A DNA stretch of 64,000 nucleotides from Mogibacterium sp. (GTDB lineage Bacteria; Bacillota; Clostridia; Peptostreptococcales; Anaerovoracaceae): contig JAFRDH010000007.1 of the NCBI GenBank assembly GCA_017403955.1, positions 310,001-374,000 of the forward strand. Reading direction: 5' to 3'. Within the stretch, counting starts at the first letter, position 1. The number at the start of each line of letters is the position of its first letter. Shown in pieces: positions 14,688-23,525 of the stretch. The translations under genes and the position numbers were made by a program. Below the pieces are notes generated by a model, which did not search any database, had not been told where the DNA came from, and worked only from the letters and a program-made list of their open reading frames with translations.

Positions 14688-16034
14688 ATGCAGGTAATAC
14701 CAAGTGATGAGAGGACTACCGCGATCTCGAAAGTAATGGAGATTCTTGATCCGGGAAGTTTTATGGAACTCGGGGAGCGTGTATCTGCCAGATATACCGA
14801 ATTTTACCATCCGGACTCCGTACTGGAATCTGATGGTGTTGTTACGGGATACGGCACGATAGACGGCAGCCTCGTTTTTATTTTTGCTCAGGATGCGGAG
14901 GTCATGGGCGGCACCTTCGGTGAACAGCATGGACGTAAGATCATTGATCTGTACGAACATGCCATGAAGGCAAGAGCCCCGATCATCGGACTTATGGATT
15001 GTGCCGGGTTCAGAATCGAAGAAGGACTCGACGGTCTTTATCAGTTTGCGAAACTGTACAAGAGACAATCCGAAGCTTCCGGAAAGATCCCGCAGATCAT
15101 GGCTGTTATAGGTCAGTGCGGCGGCGGTATGTCAATTGCAGCTGAACTGGCAGACTTTGTTTTCATTGAAGAAGGCAAGGGCAGCATATTCGTTAATCCT
15201 CAGGGCGTTGTTGCAAATGCTATAGGCAACAACCCGTTCGTTTCTGCCGGCGATGACGGCAAATTTGCATGGGAAGAGATCGTAGAGAAGATCAGAACTC
15301 TTGTAGGCATCCTTCCATGCAGCAGTGATTTTACACCACATGTTCTTGATGTCTCAGATGAGGAACTGAACAGAGATTGTCCTGATATGTATAGTATGCT
15401 GGGAGATGCCAGAGGAATTCTTTCAGAGCTGTCAGATGACTATACTCTGTTCGAATCACACCCTGATTACGGTCAGGATATGATCACAGGCTTCATCAGG
15501 ATCGCAGGACAGCCGATAGGTGTAGCAGCATGTAACACAGTAAATGGAGAGAAGCGCATCACATCAGAGGGCTGCGACAAAGCTGCTGCGATCATCAATC
15601 TCTGCAGCAGATTCAACATCCCGATCCTTACGATCACCGATACCGACGGATATCAGACAACATCTGAAAATGAGAAATATCTGCCGGCATCAGCAGGCAG
15701 GCTTCTTAAGGCTCTTGCCGAATCCGATGTTCCTAAGATCAACCTTATAACAGGGACCATCGTAGGAAGCGCATACAGTTTGCTCAACTCCAAGGGACTT
15801 GGTGCAGATTATGTATTCATGTGGGACAGTGCGGATGTAAGCTTGGTCGATCCTCGTCAGGCGACAGAAGTTATCTTCGGAAGATGGAGCAGAGAACTCG
15901 AACAGCAGTATCGTGATACACAGTCAAGCGCGGTTGCTCTTGCCCGCCACGGATTTGCTGATAAGGTCATCGCTCCTGAAGACAGCAGAAAATATCTGAT
16001 CGGAGCTCTCCAGACATTCGTCAACAGTAAATAG
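14688..16034 (+). CDS. Acyl-CoA carboxyltransferase, MmdA/12S-like, divergent
   Basis: The 448-residue protein is a carboxyltransferase of the crotonase-like fold shared by methylmalonyl-CoA decarboxylase alpha (MmdA), propionyl-CoA carboxylase beta and the transcarboxylase 12S subunit. It shows DGVVTGYGTIDG and FAQDAEVMGGTFGEQH at residues 50-85, then two half-domains. It is about 60 residues shorter than MmdA at the N-terminus. Loops that form the oxyanion holes differ: SGGAR of MmdA reads CAGFR here, and AYGGSY reads TIVGSAY. It should move a carboxyl group between biotin and an acyl-CoA, or have taken a related role. It is the first gene of a nine-gene operon, with AGGAGG before the ATG. 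Confidence 0.85.
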   Translation: MQVIPSDERTTAISKVMEILDPGSFMELGERVSARYTEFYHPDSVLESDGVVTGYGTIDGSLVFIFAQDAEVMGGTFGEQHGRKIIDLYEHAMKARAPIIGLMDCAGFRIEEGLDGLYQFAKLYKRQSEASGKIPQIMAVIGQCGGGMSIAAELADFVFIEEGKGSIFVNPQGVVANAIGNNPFVSAGDDGKFAWEEIVEKIRTLVGILPCSSDFTPHVLDVSDEELNRDCPDMYSMLGDARGILSELSDDYTLFESHPDYGQDMITGFIRIAGQPIGVAACNTVNGEKRITSEGCDKAAAIINLCSRFNIPILTITDTDGYQTTSENEKYLPASAGRLLKALAESDVPKINLITGTIVGSAYSLLNSKGLGADYVFMWDSADVSLVDPRQATEVIFGRWSRELEQQYRDTQSSAVALARHGFADKVIAPEDSRKYLIGALQTFVNSK

Positions 16035-16046
16035 GCAGGTGATCGT

Positions 16047-16352
16047 ATGAGTTTAGGAGAGATATTGAAAATCGCGCTGATAGATACGGCGCTTGGAATG
16101 GGGACGGTATTTCTCATACTGATCTTCATTTCCATATGCATCTGGCTCATGGGGCTTGCATGCAGAGAGAAAAAGCCTGTTGCTGCAGCTGCTGTTGCTG
16201 AGCCGCAGGCCGCAGCAGAGCCTGAAGGCCTGCAGCCTGAGATCGTTGCAGCTATTACAGCGGCGATCCATCAGCAATTGAAAGAAGAAACCGGCGATGA
16301 TGAATATATCGTAAGGAATGTACGGAGGGCATCATGGAAACATACATCGTAA
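16047..16352 (+). CDS. OadG-like gamma subunit of sodium pump decarboxylase
   Basis: The 101-residue protein has one membrane segment (residues 13-38) with the GMGTVF motif of OadG/MmdD gamma and delta subunits, then an Ala/Pro-rich linker and a short C-terminal domain. In sodium pumps of this type it helps assemble the beta subunit, the carboxyltransferase and the biotin carrier. It overlaps the next gene by 19 bases, so the two are coupled. The linker (AAVAEPQAAAEP) resembles the Ala/Pro linkers of biotin carriers. Confidence 0.85.
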   Translation: MSLGEILKIALIDTALGMGTVFLILIFISICIWLMGLACREKKPVAAAAVAEPQAAAEPEGLQPEIVAAITAAIHQQLKEETGDDEYIVRNVRRASWKHTS

Positions 16353-16705
16353 GAGTAAATGGCGTAGAATACGAAGTTGAGGTCGAGAAAGTAGGCGGCG
16401 GCAAGGCAAGTTCATCTGCTGCAGCTGCTTCTCAGAGCCAGCCAGCAGCTTCCAAACCTGCGAAAGCTGCAGCAAAGAAAGCCGCTGCTGCAGGAGAGCC
16501 TGTGGTATGCGGAACATCAGGCAAGGTGTTCAAAATCGTCTGTCATGAAGGTCAGGAGGTCAAGAGCGGAGATACTGTTATCGTACTCGAAGCTATGAAG
16601 ATGGAGATCCCTGTTGTTGCACCTAAGGACGGAACAGTGAGCAAGATCGTTGTTGCAGAAGGTGAGAATACTTCATCCGGACAGACTGTTGCCTACATTG
16701 CATAG
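16334..16705 (+). CDS. Biotin carboxyl carrier protein of the decarboxylase
   Basis: The 123-residue protein has a short N-terminal domain ([15 protein letters not shown]), an Ala/Lys/Ser-rich linker (about residues 29-52) and a biotinyl domain with EAMKMEIPV, where the lysine of AMKM carries biotin (about residue 92). It passes the carboxyl group from the OadA-type subunit to the OadB pump, or to the MmdA-like subunit. It is a separate polypeptide like the 1.3S subunit of transcarboxylase and MmdC, rather than fused to OadA. The ribosome binding site GGAGGG lies inside the oadG end. Confidence 0.95.
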   Translation: METYIVRVNGVEYEVEVEKVGGGKASSSAAAASQSQPAASKPAKAAAKKAAAAGEPVVCGTSGKVFKIVCHEGQEVKSGDTVIVLEAMKMEIPVVAPKDGTVSKIVVAEGENTSSGQTVAYIA

Positions 16706-16722
16706 GATCACAGGAGGACGAT

Positions 16723-17838
16723 ATGGGCGAAACATTAACTAATCTGGCTCATCAGACGGCCTTCTTCAATCTCGCATGGGGCAACGTGTTAATGATAGCG
16801 GTAGCCCTGGGACTGTTGTACCTGGCAATCGTCAAACAGTATGAGCCGCTGCTGTTGCTGCCGATCTCTTTCGGTATGCTGCTTGTAAATCTATATCCGC
16901 CGATAATGGAAGAGGGAGGACTTCTGTACTACTTCTTCATGCTCGATGAGTGGACCATACTCCCGTCACTTATTTTCCTGGGAGTAGGAGCGCTGACAGA
17001 CTTCGGCCCGCTTATCGCCAATCCGAAGAGTTTCCTTCTCGGTGCGGCGGCGCAGTTCGGAGTTTTCGGAGCATTCTTCATGGCGATGCTTATCGGATTT
17101 ACACCTGAGCAGGCTGCAGCAGTAAGCATCATCGGAGGCGCGGACGGCCCGACCTCCATATTCCTGGCTATGAAGCTGGGACAGAGACAGCTTATGGGAC
17201 CGATAGCTGTGGCTGCGTACTCATATATGTCTCTTGTACCAATTATCCAGCCGCCTATCATGAAATTGCTGACCACAGAGAAGGAACGCAAGATCAAGAT
17301 GGAGCAGCTGAGAGATGTATCGAAGAGAGAGAGGATACTCTTCCCGATCATCGTTACTATTATCGTATGTACACTCCTTCCTTCAACTGCTCCGCTGGTA
17401 GGTATGCTGATGCTTGGTAATCTTTTCCGTGAGAGCGGTGTAGTAAGACAGCTTCAGGATACGGCTTCCAACGCACTGATGTATATTGTAGTTATTCTGC
17501 TCGGTACATCCGTAGGTGCTACAACAAGCGCAGAAGCCTTCCTCAGATGGGATACTATCAAGATAGTCGTACTCGGACTTCTCGCTTTCTCATTCGGAAC
17601 TGCGGCAGGTGTGCTTTTCGGAAAACTCATGTGCAAGCTCACAGGAGGCAAGATCAATCCTCTCATCGGATCGGCAGGTGTTTCTGCAGTACCGATGGCC
17701 GCAAGAGTATCACAGAAAGTCGGCGCAGAAGCAGACCCGACGAATTTCCTGCTCATGCATGCTATGGGCCCGAATGTAGCAGGAGTTATCGGAACCGCTG
17801 TAGCAGCCGGAGTATTCATGGCTATTTTCGGAGTGTAA
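16723..17838 (+). CDS. OadB/GcdB-type sodium ion translocating decarboxylase beta subunit
   Basis: The 371-residue protein is the integral membrane pump subunit of biotin-dependent decarboxylases. It has about nine to eleven membrane segments and the family motif [15 protein letters not shown] (residues about 135-149), whose aspartate takes part in Na+ binding and carboxybiotin decarboxylation. A later motif [13 protein letters not shown] is also typical. It decarboxylates carboxybiotin and exports Na+ across the cytoplasmic membrane, storing energy as a sodium gradient. It lies between the biotin carrier and the OadA-type gene. Confidence 0.95.
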   Translation: MGETLTNLAHQTAFFNLAWGNVLMIAVALGLLYLAIVKQYEPLLLLPISFGMLLVNLYPPIMEEGGLLYYFFMLDEWTILPSLIFLGVGALTDFGPLIANPKSFLLGAAAQFGVFGAFFMAMLIGFTPEQAAAVSIIGGADGPTSIFLAMKLGQRQLMGPIAVAAYSYMSLVPIIQPPIMKLLTTEKERKIKMEQLRDVSKRERILFPIIVTIIVCTLLPSTAPLVGMLMLGNLFRESGVVRQLQDTASNALMYIVVILLGTSVGATTSAEAFLRWDTIKIVVLGLLAFSFGTAAGVLFGKLMCKLTGGKINPLIGSAGVSAVPMAARVSQKVGAEADPTNFLLMHAMGPNVAGVIGTAVAAGVFMAIFGV

Positions 17839-17893
17839 TTGCTGAAGTCATCTCGAACTGATAACAGCAATCAGATATAGAGAGGAAATAAAA

Positions 17894-19291
17894 ATGGAAA
17901 AGAAACTCAAGATCATGGAAACTGCGATCAGAGATGGTCAGCAGTCGCTGATAGCTACAAGAATGCCTTTCAGCGACATGGAGCCGGCACTCGCTCTTCT
18001 TGACAGCGTAGGATATGACGCTATTGAGTGCTGGGGCGGCGCGACATTTGACGCATGTATCAGATTCCTGGATGAGGATCCGTGGGAAAGACTGAGAAAG
18101 CTTCGTGAAGCCATGCCTAACACAAGACTCCAGATGCTTCTCAGAGGCCAGAACATTCTCGGATACAGACACTATTCAGATGATGTAGTCGATTACTTTG
18201 TCAAGAAGTCGATCGAAAATGGTATCGACAATATCAGAATCTTCGATGCGCTCAATGACCTTCGTAATGTCCAGACAGCTGTTAAGTCGACAAAGGCTTA
18301 TGGAGCGCACGCTCAGGTAGCTATGGCATATACTATCGGAGAACCGTATACTCCGGAATACTGGAAAAATCTGGCACTCCGTATCCAGGACATGGGAGCT
18401 GACTCGATCTGCATCAAGGATATGGCGGGACTTATGGTGCCGACTGCTGCTACAGAAATGGTATCGATGCTCAAGGCAAACGTTGAAATTCCGATCCATC
18501 TGCATACGCACTGCACCAGCGGTGTAGCACCGATAACATACTACACAGCTGTTCAGGCAGGCGTTGACTGTATCGATACAGCGATTTCGCCGTTCTCAGG
18601 CGGAACCAGCCAGCCTTCAACAGAAGTAATGGTAGAGACCTTCCGCGGAACAGAGCATGACACAGGTCTGGACATCAGCAAGCTCGAGAAGATCGCAGCT
18701 CATTTCCAGACTGTCAGAGATAAAGCTCTCAAGAGCGGCCTGATGAACACAAAGGTTCTCGGAACAGATATCAAGACACTGATCTATCAGGTTCCTGGCG
18801 GAATGCTTTCTAACCTCGTATCACAGCTCAAGGATCAGAATGCTGAAGACAAGTACCTTGACGTGCTGCAGGAAGTTCCTAGAGTAAGAGACGACCTCGG
18901 TATGCCGCCTCTGGTAACTCCGTCATCACAGATCGTCGGTACTCAGGCTGTACTGAACGTTCTCATGGGTGAACGTTATAAGATCCTTTCCAAGGAAACC
19001 CAGCAGATTCTCATGGGTAAATACGGTCAGACACCGCTTCCAATGAACCCTGAGATCCTTGCCAAGATCGATCCGAAGGACATCATCACATGCCGTCCTG
19101 CAGATCTGCTCGAACCGGAACTTGAAAAACTCGAAGCAGAGATGATCGATTATAAGGAACAGGATGAAGACGTACTGACATACGCACTGTTCGGAAAAGT
19201 AGCTATCGACTACTTCAAGAGAAGAGCTGCACTCAGGAACAAAGTAGACCCTGATGCGATCGATACGAAAAATAAAGCTTATCCGGCTTAA
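17894..19291 (+). CDS. oadA: Oxaloacetate decarboxylase alpha/transcarboxylase 5S-type carboxyltransferase
   Basis: The 465-residue protein is the pyruvate-carboxyltransferase-type TIM barrel of OadA, pyruvate carboxylase and the transcarboxylase 5S subunit. Key motifs are TAIRDGQQSL (metal-binding Asp, residues 10-19), ECWGGATFD, SICIKDMAG with the lysine that is carbamylated in this family, and IHLHTH with two metal-binding histidines. It takes the carboxyl from oxaloacetate to biotin, releasing pyruvate. It ends without a biotinyl domain, which is provided by the separate carrier gene. A PLP aminotransferase gene that can make oxaloacetate from aspartate follows 15 bases later. Confidence 0.93.
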   Translation: MEKKLKIMETAIRDGQQSLIATRMPFSDMEPALALLDSVGYDAIECWGGATFDACIRFLDEDPWERLRKLREAMPNTRLQMLLRGQNILGYRHYSDDVVDYFVKKSIENGIDNIRIFDALNDLRNVQTAVKSTKAYGAHAQVAMAYTIGEPYTPEYWKNLALRIQDMGADSICIKDMAGLMVPTAATEMVSMLKANVEIPIHLHTHCTSGVAPITYYTAVQAGVDCIDTAISPFSGGTSQPSTEVMVETFRGTEHDTGLDISKLEKIAAHFQTVRDKALKSGLMNTKVLGTDIKTLIYQVPGGMLSNLVSQLKDQNAEDKYLDVLQEVPRVRDDLGMPPLVTPSSQIVGTQAVLNVLMGERYKILSKETQQILMGKYGQTPLPMNPEILAKIDPKDIITCRPADLLEPELEKLEAEMIDYKEQDEDVLTYALFGKVAIDYFKRRAALRNKVDPDAIDTKNKAYPA

Positions 19292-19306
19292 TACAGGAGG
19301 ATTGCT

Positions 19307-20524
19307 ATGAATTTTGTAAAAGAAAACAACAGAACGATACCTGCAGAAGATAAGGTGTTCGCGCTCAGCGGACGTGCTCAGGCTGCAATAGCTAAGAAGG
19401 GAAAAGACGCTGTTATCAATGCAACAGTAGGAGCTCTGCTCGATGACAACGGGGATCTTGTCGTGATGTCATCGGTAGTTGAGGCCATCAAATCCCTCTC
19501 ACCTGCTGATTACGCTGCTTATGCGCCGATCACAGGCACACCTGAATTCAAGAAAGCAGTTGTAAAGGCTCTCTTCGGAAACTATGAGCCTTCGGGTGCT
19601 GTTCAGGTCTGCGTGACTCCGGGCGGAACAGGAAGTATCACAAGCGTCATCAAGAACTATTCCCAGGTAGGCGACTGCGTTCTGACTCATGACTGGTGCT
19701 GGGCAAATTACCGCAATATCGCAAGTGAGCACGGCCGCAAACTGGCAACTTTCAGATTCTTCGATGAAGATGGCAACTTCGATGCTGACGATCTCGAGAA
19801 CCGCCTGAATGAGCTTGCAGTTCATCAGGATCAGGTAGTGCTGATGATCAATTCACCTGCACACAATCCTACAGGCTACTCACTCAGCAATGATGACTGG
19901 GAAAAGGTCATCCGCATTGTCAACAAGGCTTCATGCAAAGTCGTTCTCTTCCTTGATATCGCATATATCGATTATGCAGGCGAAGAAGACGAAGTAAGAG
20001 CATTCATTCCACTTCTGGCAAAGCTCGGTGATCATGTGCTGACCATTTTCGGATACAGTGCTTCCAAGACTCTGACAGCTTACGGAATGAGATGCGGAGC
20101 TATCGTATGTATGGCCAAGACTGAAGAAGATGCAGAGGAGTTCCGCCGTGCAGCTGAGTATTCCGCTCGTTCGACATGGTCGAACTGCAACCGTTCAGCT
20201 ATGGTAGTAATGGGCAAGATCTACAGTGATCCTGAACTTCAGGCCAAAGTAGACGAAGAGCGCAGGATGTATCGTGACATGCTTCTCGAGAGAGGCAAAG
20301 TTTTCGAGAAGACGCTTAATGACAATGGTATTAAATGTGTTCCGTTCAGTGCCGGATTCTTCGTCACCATCGCATGTGATGATCCTGCATCAGTAGGAAA
20401 GAAACTCGAAGAACAGGATATTTTCTGCCTTGCTCTCGCAAAGGGAATCAGAGTATCTATTGCTTCAATATCCAAAGAAAAATGCGTCAAGTGCGCTGAA
20501 GCAATCAGCAAACTGCTCAAATAG
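19307..20524 (+). CDS. Class I aminotransferase, probably aspartate aminotransferase
   Basis: The 405-residue protein is a fold-type I PLP enzyme: PGGTGSI in the cofactor phosphate site, NSPAHNPTGYS, LDIAYIDYAG (Asp and Tyr contacting PLP), and GYSASKTLTAYGMRCG with the Schiff-base lysine. RVSIASI near the C-terminus carries the carboxylate-binding arginine. Its neighbours (an oxaloacetate decarboxylase, aspartate racemases and a dicarboxylate symporter) suggest aspartate:2-oxoglutarate aminotransferase activity, feeding oxaloacetate to OadA. That is inference from context; the sequence alone supports only the class. Strong AGGAGG site upstream. Confidence 0.88.
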   Translation: MNFVKENNRTIPAEDKVFALSGRAQAAIAKKGKDAVINATVGALLDDNGDLVVMSSVVEAIKSLSPADYAAYAPITGTPEFKKAVVKALFGNYEPSGAVQVCVTPGGTGSITSVIKNYSQVGDCVLTHDWCWANYRNIASEHGRKLATFRFFDEDGNFDADDLENRLNELAVHQDQVVLMINSPAHNPTGYSLSNDDWEKVIRIVNKASCKVVLFLDIAYIDYAGEEDEVRAFIPLLAKLGDHVLTIFGYSASKTLTAYGMRCGAIVCMAKTEEDAEEFRRAAEYSARSTWSNCNRSAMVVMGKIYSDPELQAKVDEERRMYRDMLLERGKVFEKTLNDNGIKCVPFSAGFFVTIACDDPASVGKKLEEQDIFCLALAKGIRVSIASISKEKCVKCAEAISKLLK

Positions 20525-20556
20525 GAAATGCATATATAGAGAGGAAGGTGAGATCA

Positions 20557-21279
20557 TTGCTCAAAACTATAGGCATTATGGGCGGAATGGGACCGGCTTC
20601 GACTGTTGATCTTATGAACAGGATCATCAGTATGACAGAGGCGGATTCAGATCAGGAACATATCCCGATGATCGTCGACAACAATACAAGAATACCTGAT
20701 CGTACTGAGGCTATTCTTTTCGGCGGTAAGAATCCTGCTCCGGAGATGGCCCTGAGTGCCGCAAAACTGGAAGCTGCAGGCGCAGATTTTATCGTTATTG
20801 CTTGTAATGCAGCACATTACTTCATTCCTCAGATCAAAGACAAGATCAGCATTCCTATTCTTGACATGACAGAGGAAACAGCCAAACTCCTGATAATCAA
20901 AGGCGTTAAGAGAGCTGCTGTACTCGCTACAGACGGTACGATACAGAGCGGATTCTTCGAACATGCGCTTGAACGAGTCGGGATCCAGACTGTATATCCG
21001 AACGAAGAACAGCAGAAGCTGGTAATGTCGCTTGTTTACAACTACATCAAAAAAGGCGTAACAGATGTCAATGACCTGCCAAAGGAAGAGATGACCAATC
21101 TGGTCGGAGATCTCAGCAATCAGGGCGCAGAAGTCCTGATCCTCGCTAGTACCGAACTGCCTATCGCGTTCAGCATAATGGGACTCAGGTCTGATGCTTT
21201 CGTAGATCCGACCAACATCCTTGCAAAATCAGCGATCAGGATGGCAGGTGCTAAGATCCGCAAATCGCACGATAATTAG
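20557..21279 (+). CDS. Aspartate/glutamate racemase family protein, Cys83/Ser198 variant
   Basis: I place the start at TTG 20557 rather than GTG 20548, because GAGGAAGG is then eight bases away and the product (240 residues, beginning MLKTIGIMGGMGP) lines up end to end with its downstream paralogue. The family racemises aspartate or glutamate without a cofactor by two cysteines. Here the first cysteine is kept (IACNAAHYF, Cys83) but the second is serine (LASTELP, Ser198), and the usual CNT is CNA. It may be a one-sided enzyme, have another substrate, or be weakly active. It is the sixth gene of the operon. Confidence 0.88.
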   Translation: MLKTIGIMGGMGPASTVDLMNRIISMTEADSDQEHIPMIVDNNTRIPDRTEAILFGGKNPAPEMALSAAKLEAAGADFIVIACNAAHYFIPQIKDKISIPILDMTEETAKLLIIKGVKRAAVLATDGTIQSGFFEHALERVGIQTVYPNEEQQKLVMSLVYNYIKKGVTDVNDLPKEEMTNLVGDLSNQGAEVLILASTELPIAFSIMGLRSDAFVDPTNILAKSAIRMAGAKIRKSHDN

Positions 21280-21352
21280 ACTGTAGAAGTAAACAAATAA
21301 TTGTGCTACATTATATAAAAAAGTTATTACGAAAAGGGGGATTATTATCCTA

Positions 21353-22075
21353 ATGTACAAAATCATAGGCATAATCGGCGGAATGGGTCCGGCAGCGACT
21401 GCTGACCTCCTCAAAAAGATCACCGATATGACTGATGCTGCAAGTGACCAGGAACATATCCAGATACTGATAGACTCTAACACGAATATCCCTGACCGGA
21501 CAGAAGCCATTCTCCACGGCGGAAAGGATCCGGCACCTGAACTGATAGCCAGTGCTAAGCGTCTTGAAGCAGCAGGAGCTGATTTCCTGATAATGTCCTG
21601 CAACACAGCACATTATTTCATCGATCGCATTGAGGAACAGGTCAGAATCCCATTCATCAACATGCCTGTGGAAACAGCCCGGCTCCTCAGGAAACGAGGT
21701 ATTAAAAAAGCCGCAGTTCTCGCAACAGACGGGACTATTCAGAGCGGACTATACGGTAAAGTGCTCCATGACGAAGGTATTGAAGCAATTTATCCGGATG
21801 AGGAGCAGCAGAAACTTATCATGTCAGTTATATACGGACACATCAAGAAAGGTATCCTTGATAAGGAAAAGCTCCCTTGCAGGGAGATGGAAGCCATCTG
21901 TGATGATCTCAGAAAGCGCGGGGCAGGAGCATTGCTTCTCGCATGCACAGAACTTCCTGTAGCATTTGACAAAATGGACCTTACAGATGATACTTGCTTT
22001 GATCCTACAAGTGTACTTGCAGGTGCAGCGATAAGAATGGCCGGCGCAAAGGTCAGAACGGGCTGGAATTATTAA
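21353..22075 (+). CDS. Aspartate racemase, two-cysteine form
   Basis: The 240-residue protein is a paralogue of the preceding gene and keeps both catalytic residues expected in aspartate racemase: Cys83 in SCNTAHYF and Cys198 in LACTELP. The N-terminal GGMGPAATADLL loop is typical. It should interconvert L- and D-aspartate in the cytoplasm, so that D-aspartate (a wall or dietary amino acid) can enter the transaminase step. It sits 73 bases after its paralogue with an AT-rich gap that might hold a weak internal promoter. AAGGGGG upstream is a little distant from the ATG. Confidence 0.9.
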   Translation: MYKIIGIIGGMGPAATADLLKKITDMTDAASDQEHIQILIDSNTNIPDRTEAILHGGKDPAPELIASAKRLEAAGADFLIMSCNTAHYFIDRIEEQVRIPFINMPVETARLLRKRGIKKAAVLATDGTIQSGLYGKVLHDEGIEAIYPDEEQQKLIMSVIYGHIKKGILDKEKLPCREMEAICDDLRKRGAGALLLACTELPVAFDKMDLTDDTCFDPTSVLAGAAIRMAGAKVRTGWNY

Positions 22076-22174
22076 GACCATTTAGGAAAACTGGAGGTTG
22101 TTTTCTTTGTGGTATATAGGTGTTTCACACATTTTAAAAAGGTATTTCAGAGGTAAAACAGAGAGGTAAAGACT

Positions 22175-23407
22175 ATGCAGAAGATTAAAGATTCATTACC
22201 ATTGCAGATTTTTATCGCACTTGGTCTTGGTATCGTAGCTGGCCTTATCTTCCTAGCTATGGGTGCTGCAGACTTCACAACGGCTTATATCAAGCCGATC
22301 GGAACTATCTTCCTGAACCTGCTCAAGTTCATCGTAGTTCCTATCGTTATCACTTCTATCGTACAGGGTGTAGTATCGCTTTCTGACATCAAGAAAGTAG
22401 GAACGATCGGTCTCCGTACCATCATCTACTACTTCTGCACAACAGCATTCGCTATCACTATCGGCCTTATTTTCGCTAACCTGTTCAAAGGAACATACAA
22501 GGTTCTCGAAACTTCTGACCTCGCTTATGAGGCAGCAGAGCCAACAAGCCTGATGGATACTATCGTTAATATCTTCCCATCAAACCTGTTCCAGCCGATG
22601 GTCGACTCGACAATGCTCCAGATCATCGTGATCGCACTGTTTGTCGGATTCGGTATCATTATTTCAGGTGCGAAGGGCCAGCTGATGAAAGAGTGGATCG
22701 ACAGCTGCTATGAAGTATTCATGGTAATCATGCGCGGAATCATCAAGGTCACTCCGATCGCTGTATTCTGCCTGATCACACCGGTAGTCGCAGTTAACGG
22801 ACCTGAAGTACTCGGCTCACTCGCTATGGTACTCCTCACAGCATATATCGCATACGCAGTACACTGCTTCTTCACATATTCGCTGTCAGTTAAACTGCTC
22901 GGTCACATGAGTCCGATCGCGTTCCTCAAGGGAGCTCTTCCTGGATTCCTGTTCGCCTTCTCCAGCACATCCTCGATCGGTACTCTTCCGGTAACTATGG
23001 AATGTGTTGAGAACATGGGCGGCCGTAAGGACGTAGCAAGCTTCACACTTCCGCTCGGTGCTACGGTCAACATGGACGGAACTGCTATCTATCAGGGTGT
23101 CTGCGCTATCTTCATCGCAAGCTGCTATGGCATCCCTCTGACATTCGGTCAGATGATCACTATCGTACTTACAGCTACACTCGCATCGATCGGTACAGCA
23201 GGAACACCTGGTGCAGGAATGATCATGCTCGCTATGGTACTCCAGAGCGTCGGCCTGCCTGTTGAAGGTATCGCTCTTGTTGCCGGCGTCGACAGAATCT
23301 TCGACATGGGCCGTACCGGAATCAACGTAGTAGGCGATATGTCTGCTGCAATGATCATCAGCGACTACGAGAACAGAAGAGAAGCAAAGGAAGCTGCAAA
23401 GGCATGA
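22175..23407 (+). CDS. Dicarboxylate/amino acid:cation symporter (DAACS)
   Basis: The 410-residue protein is a full-length glutamate/aspartate-type symporter. The serine-rich hairpin FAFSSTSSIGTLP (residues about 267-279), the NMDGTAIYQ motif of the seventh segment and GTPGAGMIML of the second hairpin are all present. It should import acidic amino acids or C4 acids with Na+ or H+. As the last gene before the operon terminator it provides the substrate for the racemase, aminotransferase and decarboxylase encoded upstream. Unlike the symporter at 5454 it carries no extra domain. Confidence 0.95.
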   Translation: MQKIKDSLPLQIFIALGLGIVAGLIFLAMGAADFTTAYIKPIGTIFLNLLKFIVVPIVITSIVQGVVSLSDIKKVGTIGLRTIIYYFCTTAFAITIGLIFANLFKGTYKVLETSDLAYEAAEPTSLMDTIVNIFPSNLFQPMVDSTMLQIIVIALFVGFGIIISGAKGQLMKEWIDSCYEVFMVIMRGIIKVTPIAVFCLITPVVAVNGPEVLGSLAMVLLTAYIAYAVHCFFTYSLSVKLLGHMSPIAFLKGALPGFLFAFSSTSSIGTLPVTMECVENMGGRKDVASFTLPLGATVNMDGTAIYQGVCAIFIASCYGIPLTFGQMITIVLTATLASIGTAGTPGAGMIMLAMVLQSVGLPVEGIALVAGVDRIFDMGRTGINVVGDMSAAMIISDYENRREAKEAAKA

Positions 23408-23444
23408 TCCTGCTTCAGAATTCTAAGTAAATCAAACTTAATGG

Positions 23445-23472
23445 AAGCCGGGGCGATGAACCCCGGCTTTTG
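23445..23472 (+). terminator. Rho-independent terminator of the aspartate operon
   Basis: AAGCCGGGG (23445-23453) pairs with CCCCGGCTT (23461-23469) around a seven-base loop, with a short T run after it. Confidence 0.85.
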
Positions 23473-23474
23473 TG

Positions 23475-23483
23475 TGGTACAAT
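23475..23483 (+). promoter_or_regulatory. Extended -10 promoter of the PanE-like gene
   Basis: TGG-TACAAT at 23475-23483 directly follows the terminator, about 40 bases before the ATG at 23526. No clear -35 is present, as is common with extended -10 promoters. Confidence 0.4.
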
Positions 23484-23525
23484 GTTTTTCAGAAAAAAGC
23501 AGAAAACGAAAAGGGGGGATAAGTC

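Noticed and set aside
16380-16500. Ala/Lys-rich stretch as a possible repeat element
   Set aside because: It is the normal flexible linker of a biotin carrier protein.
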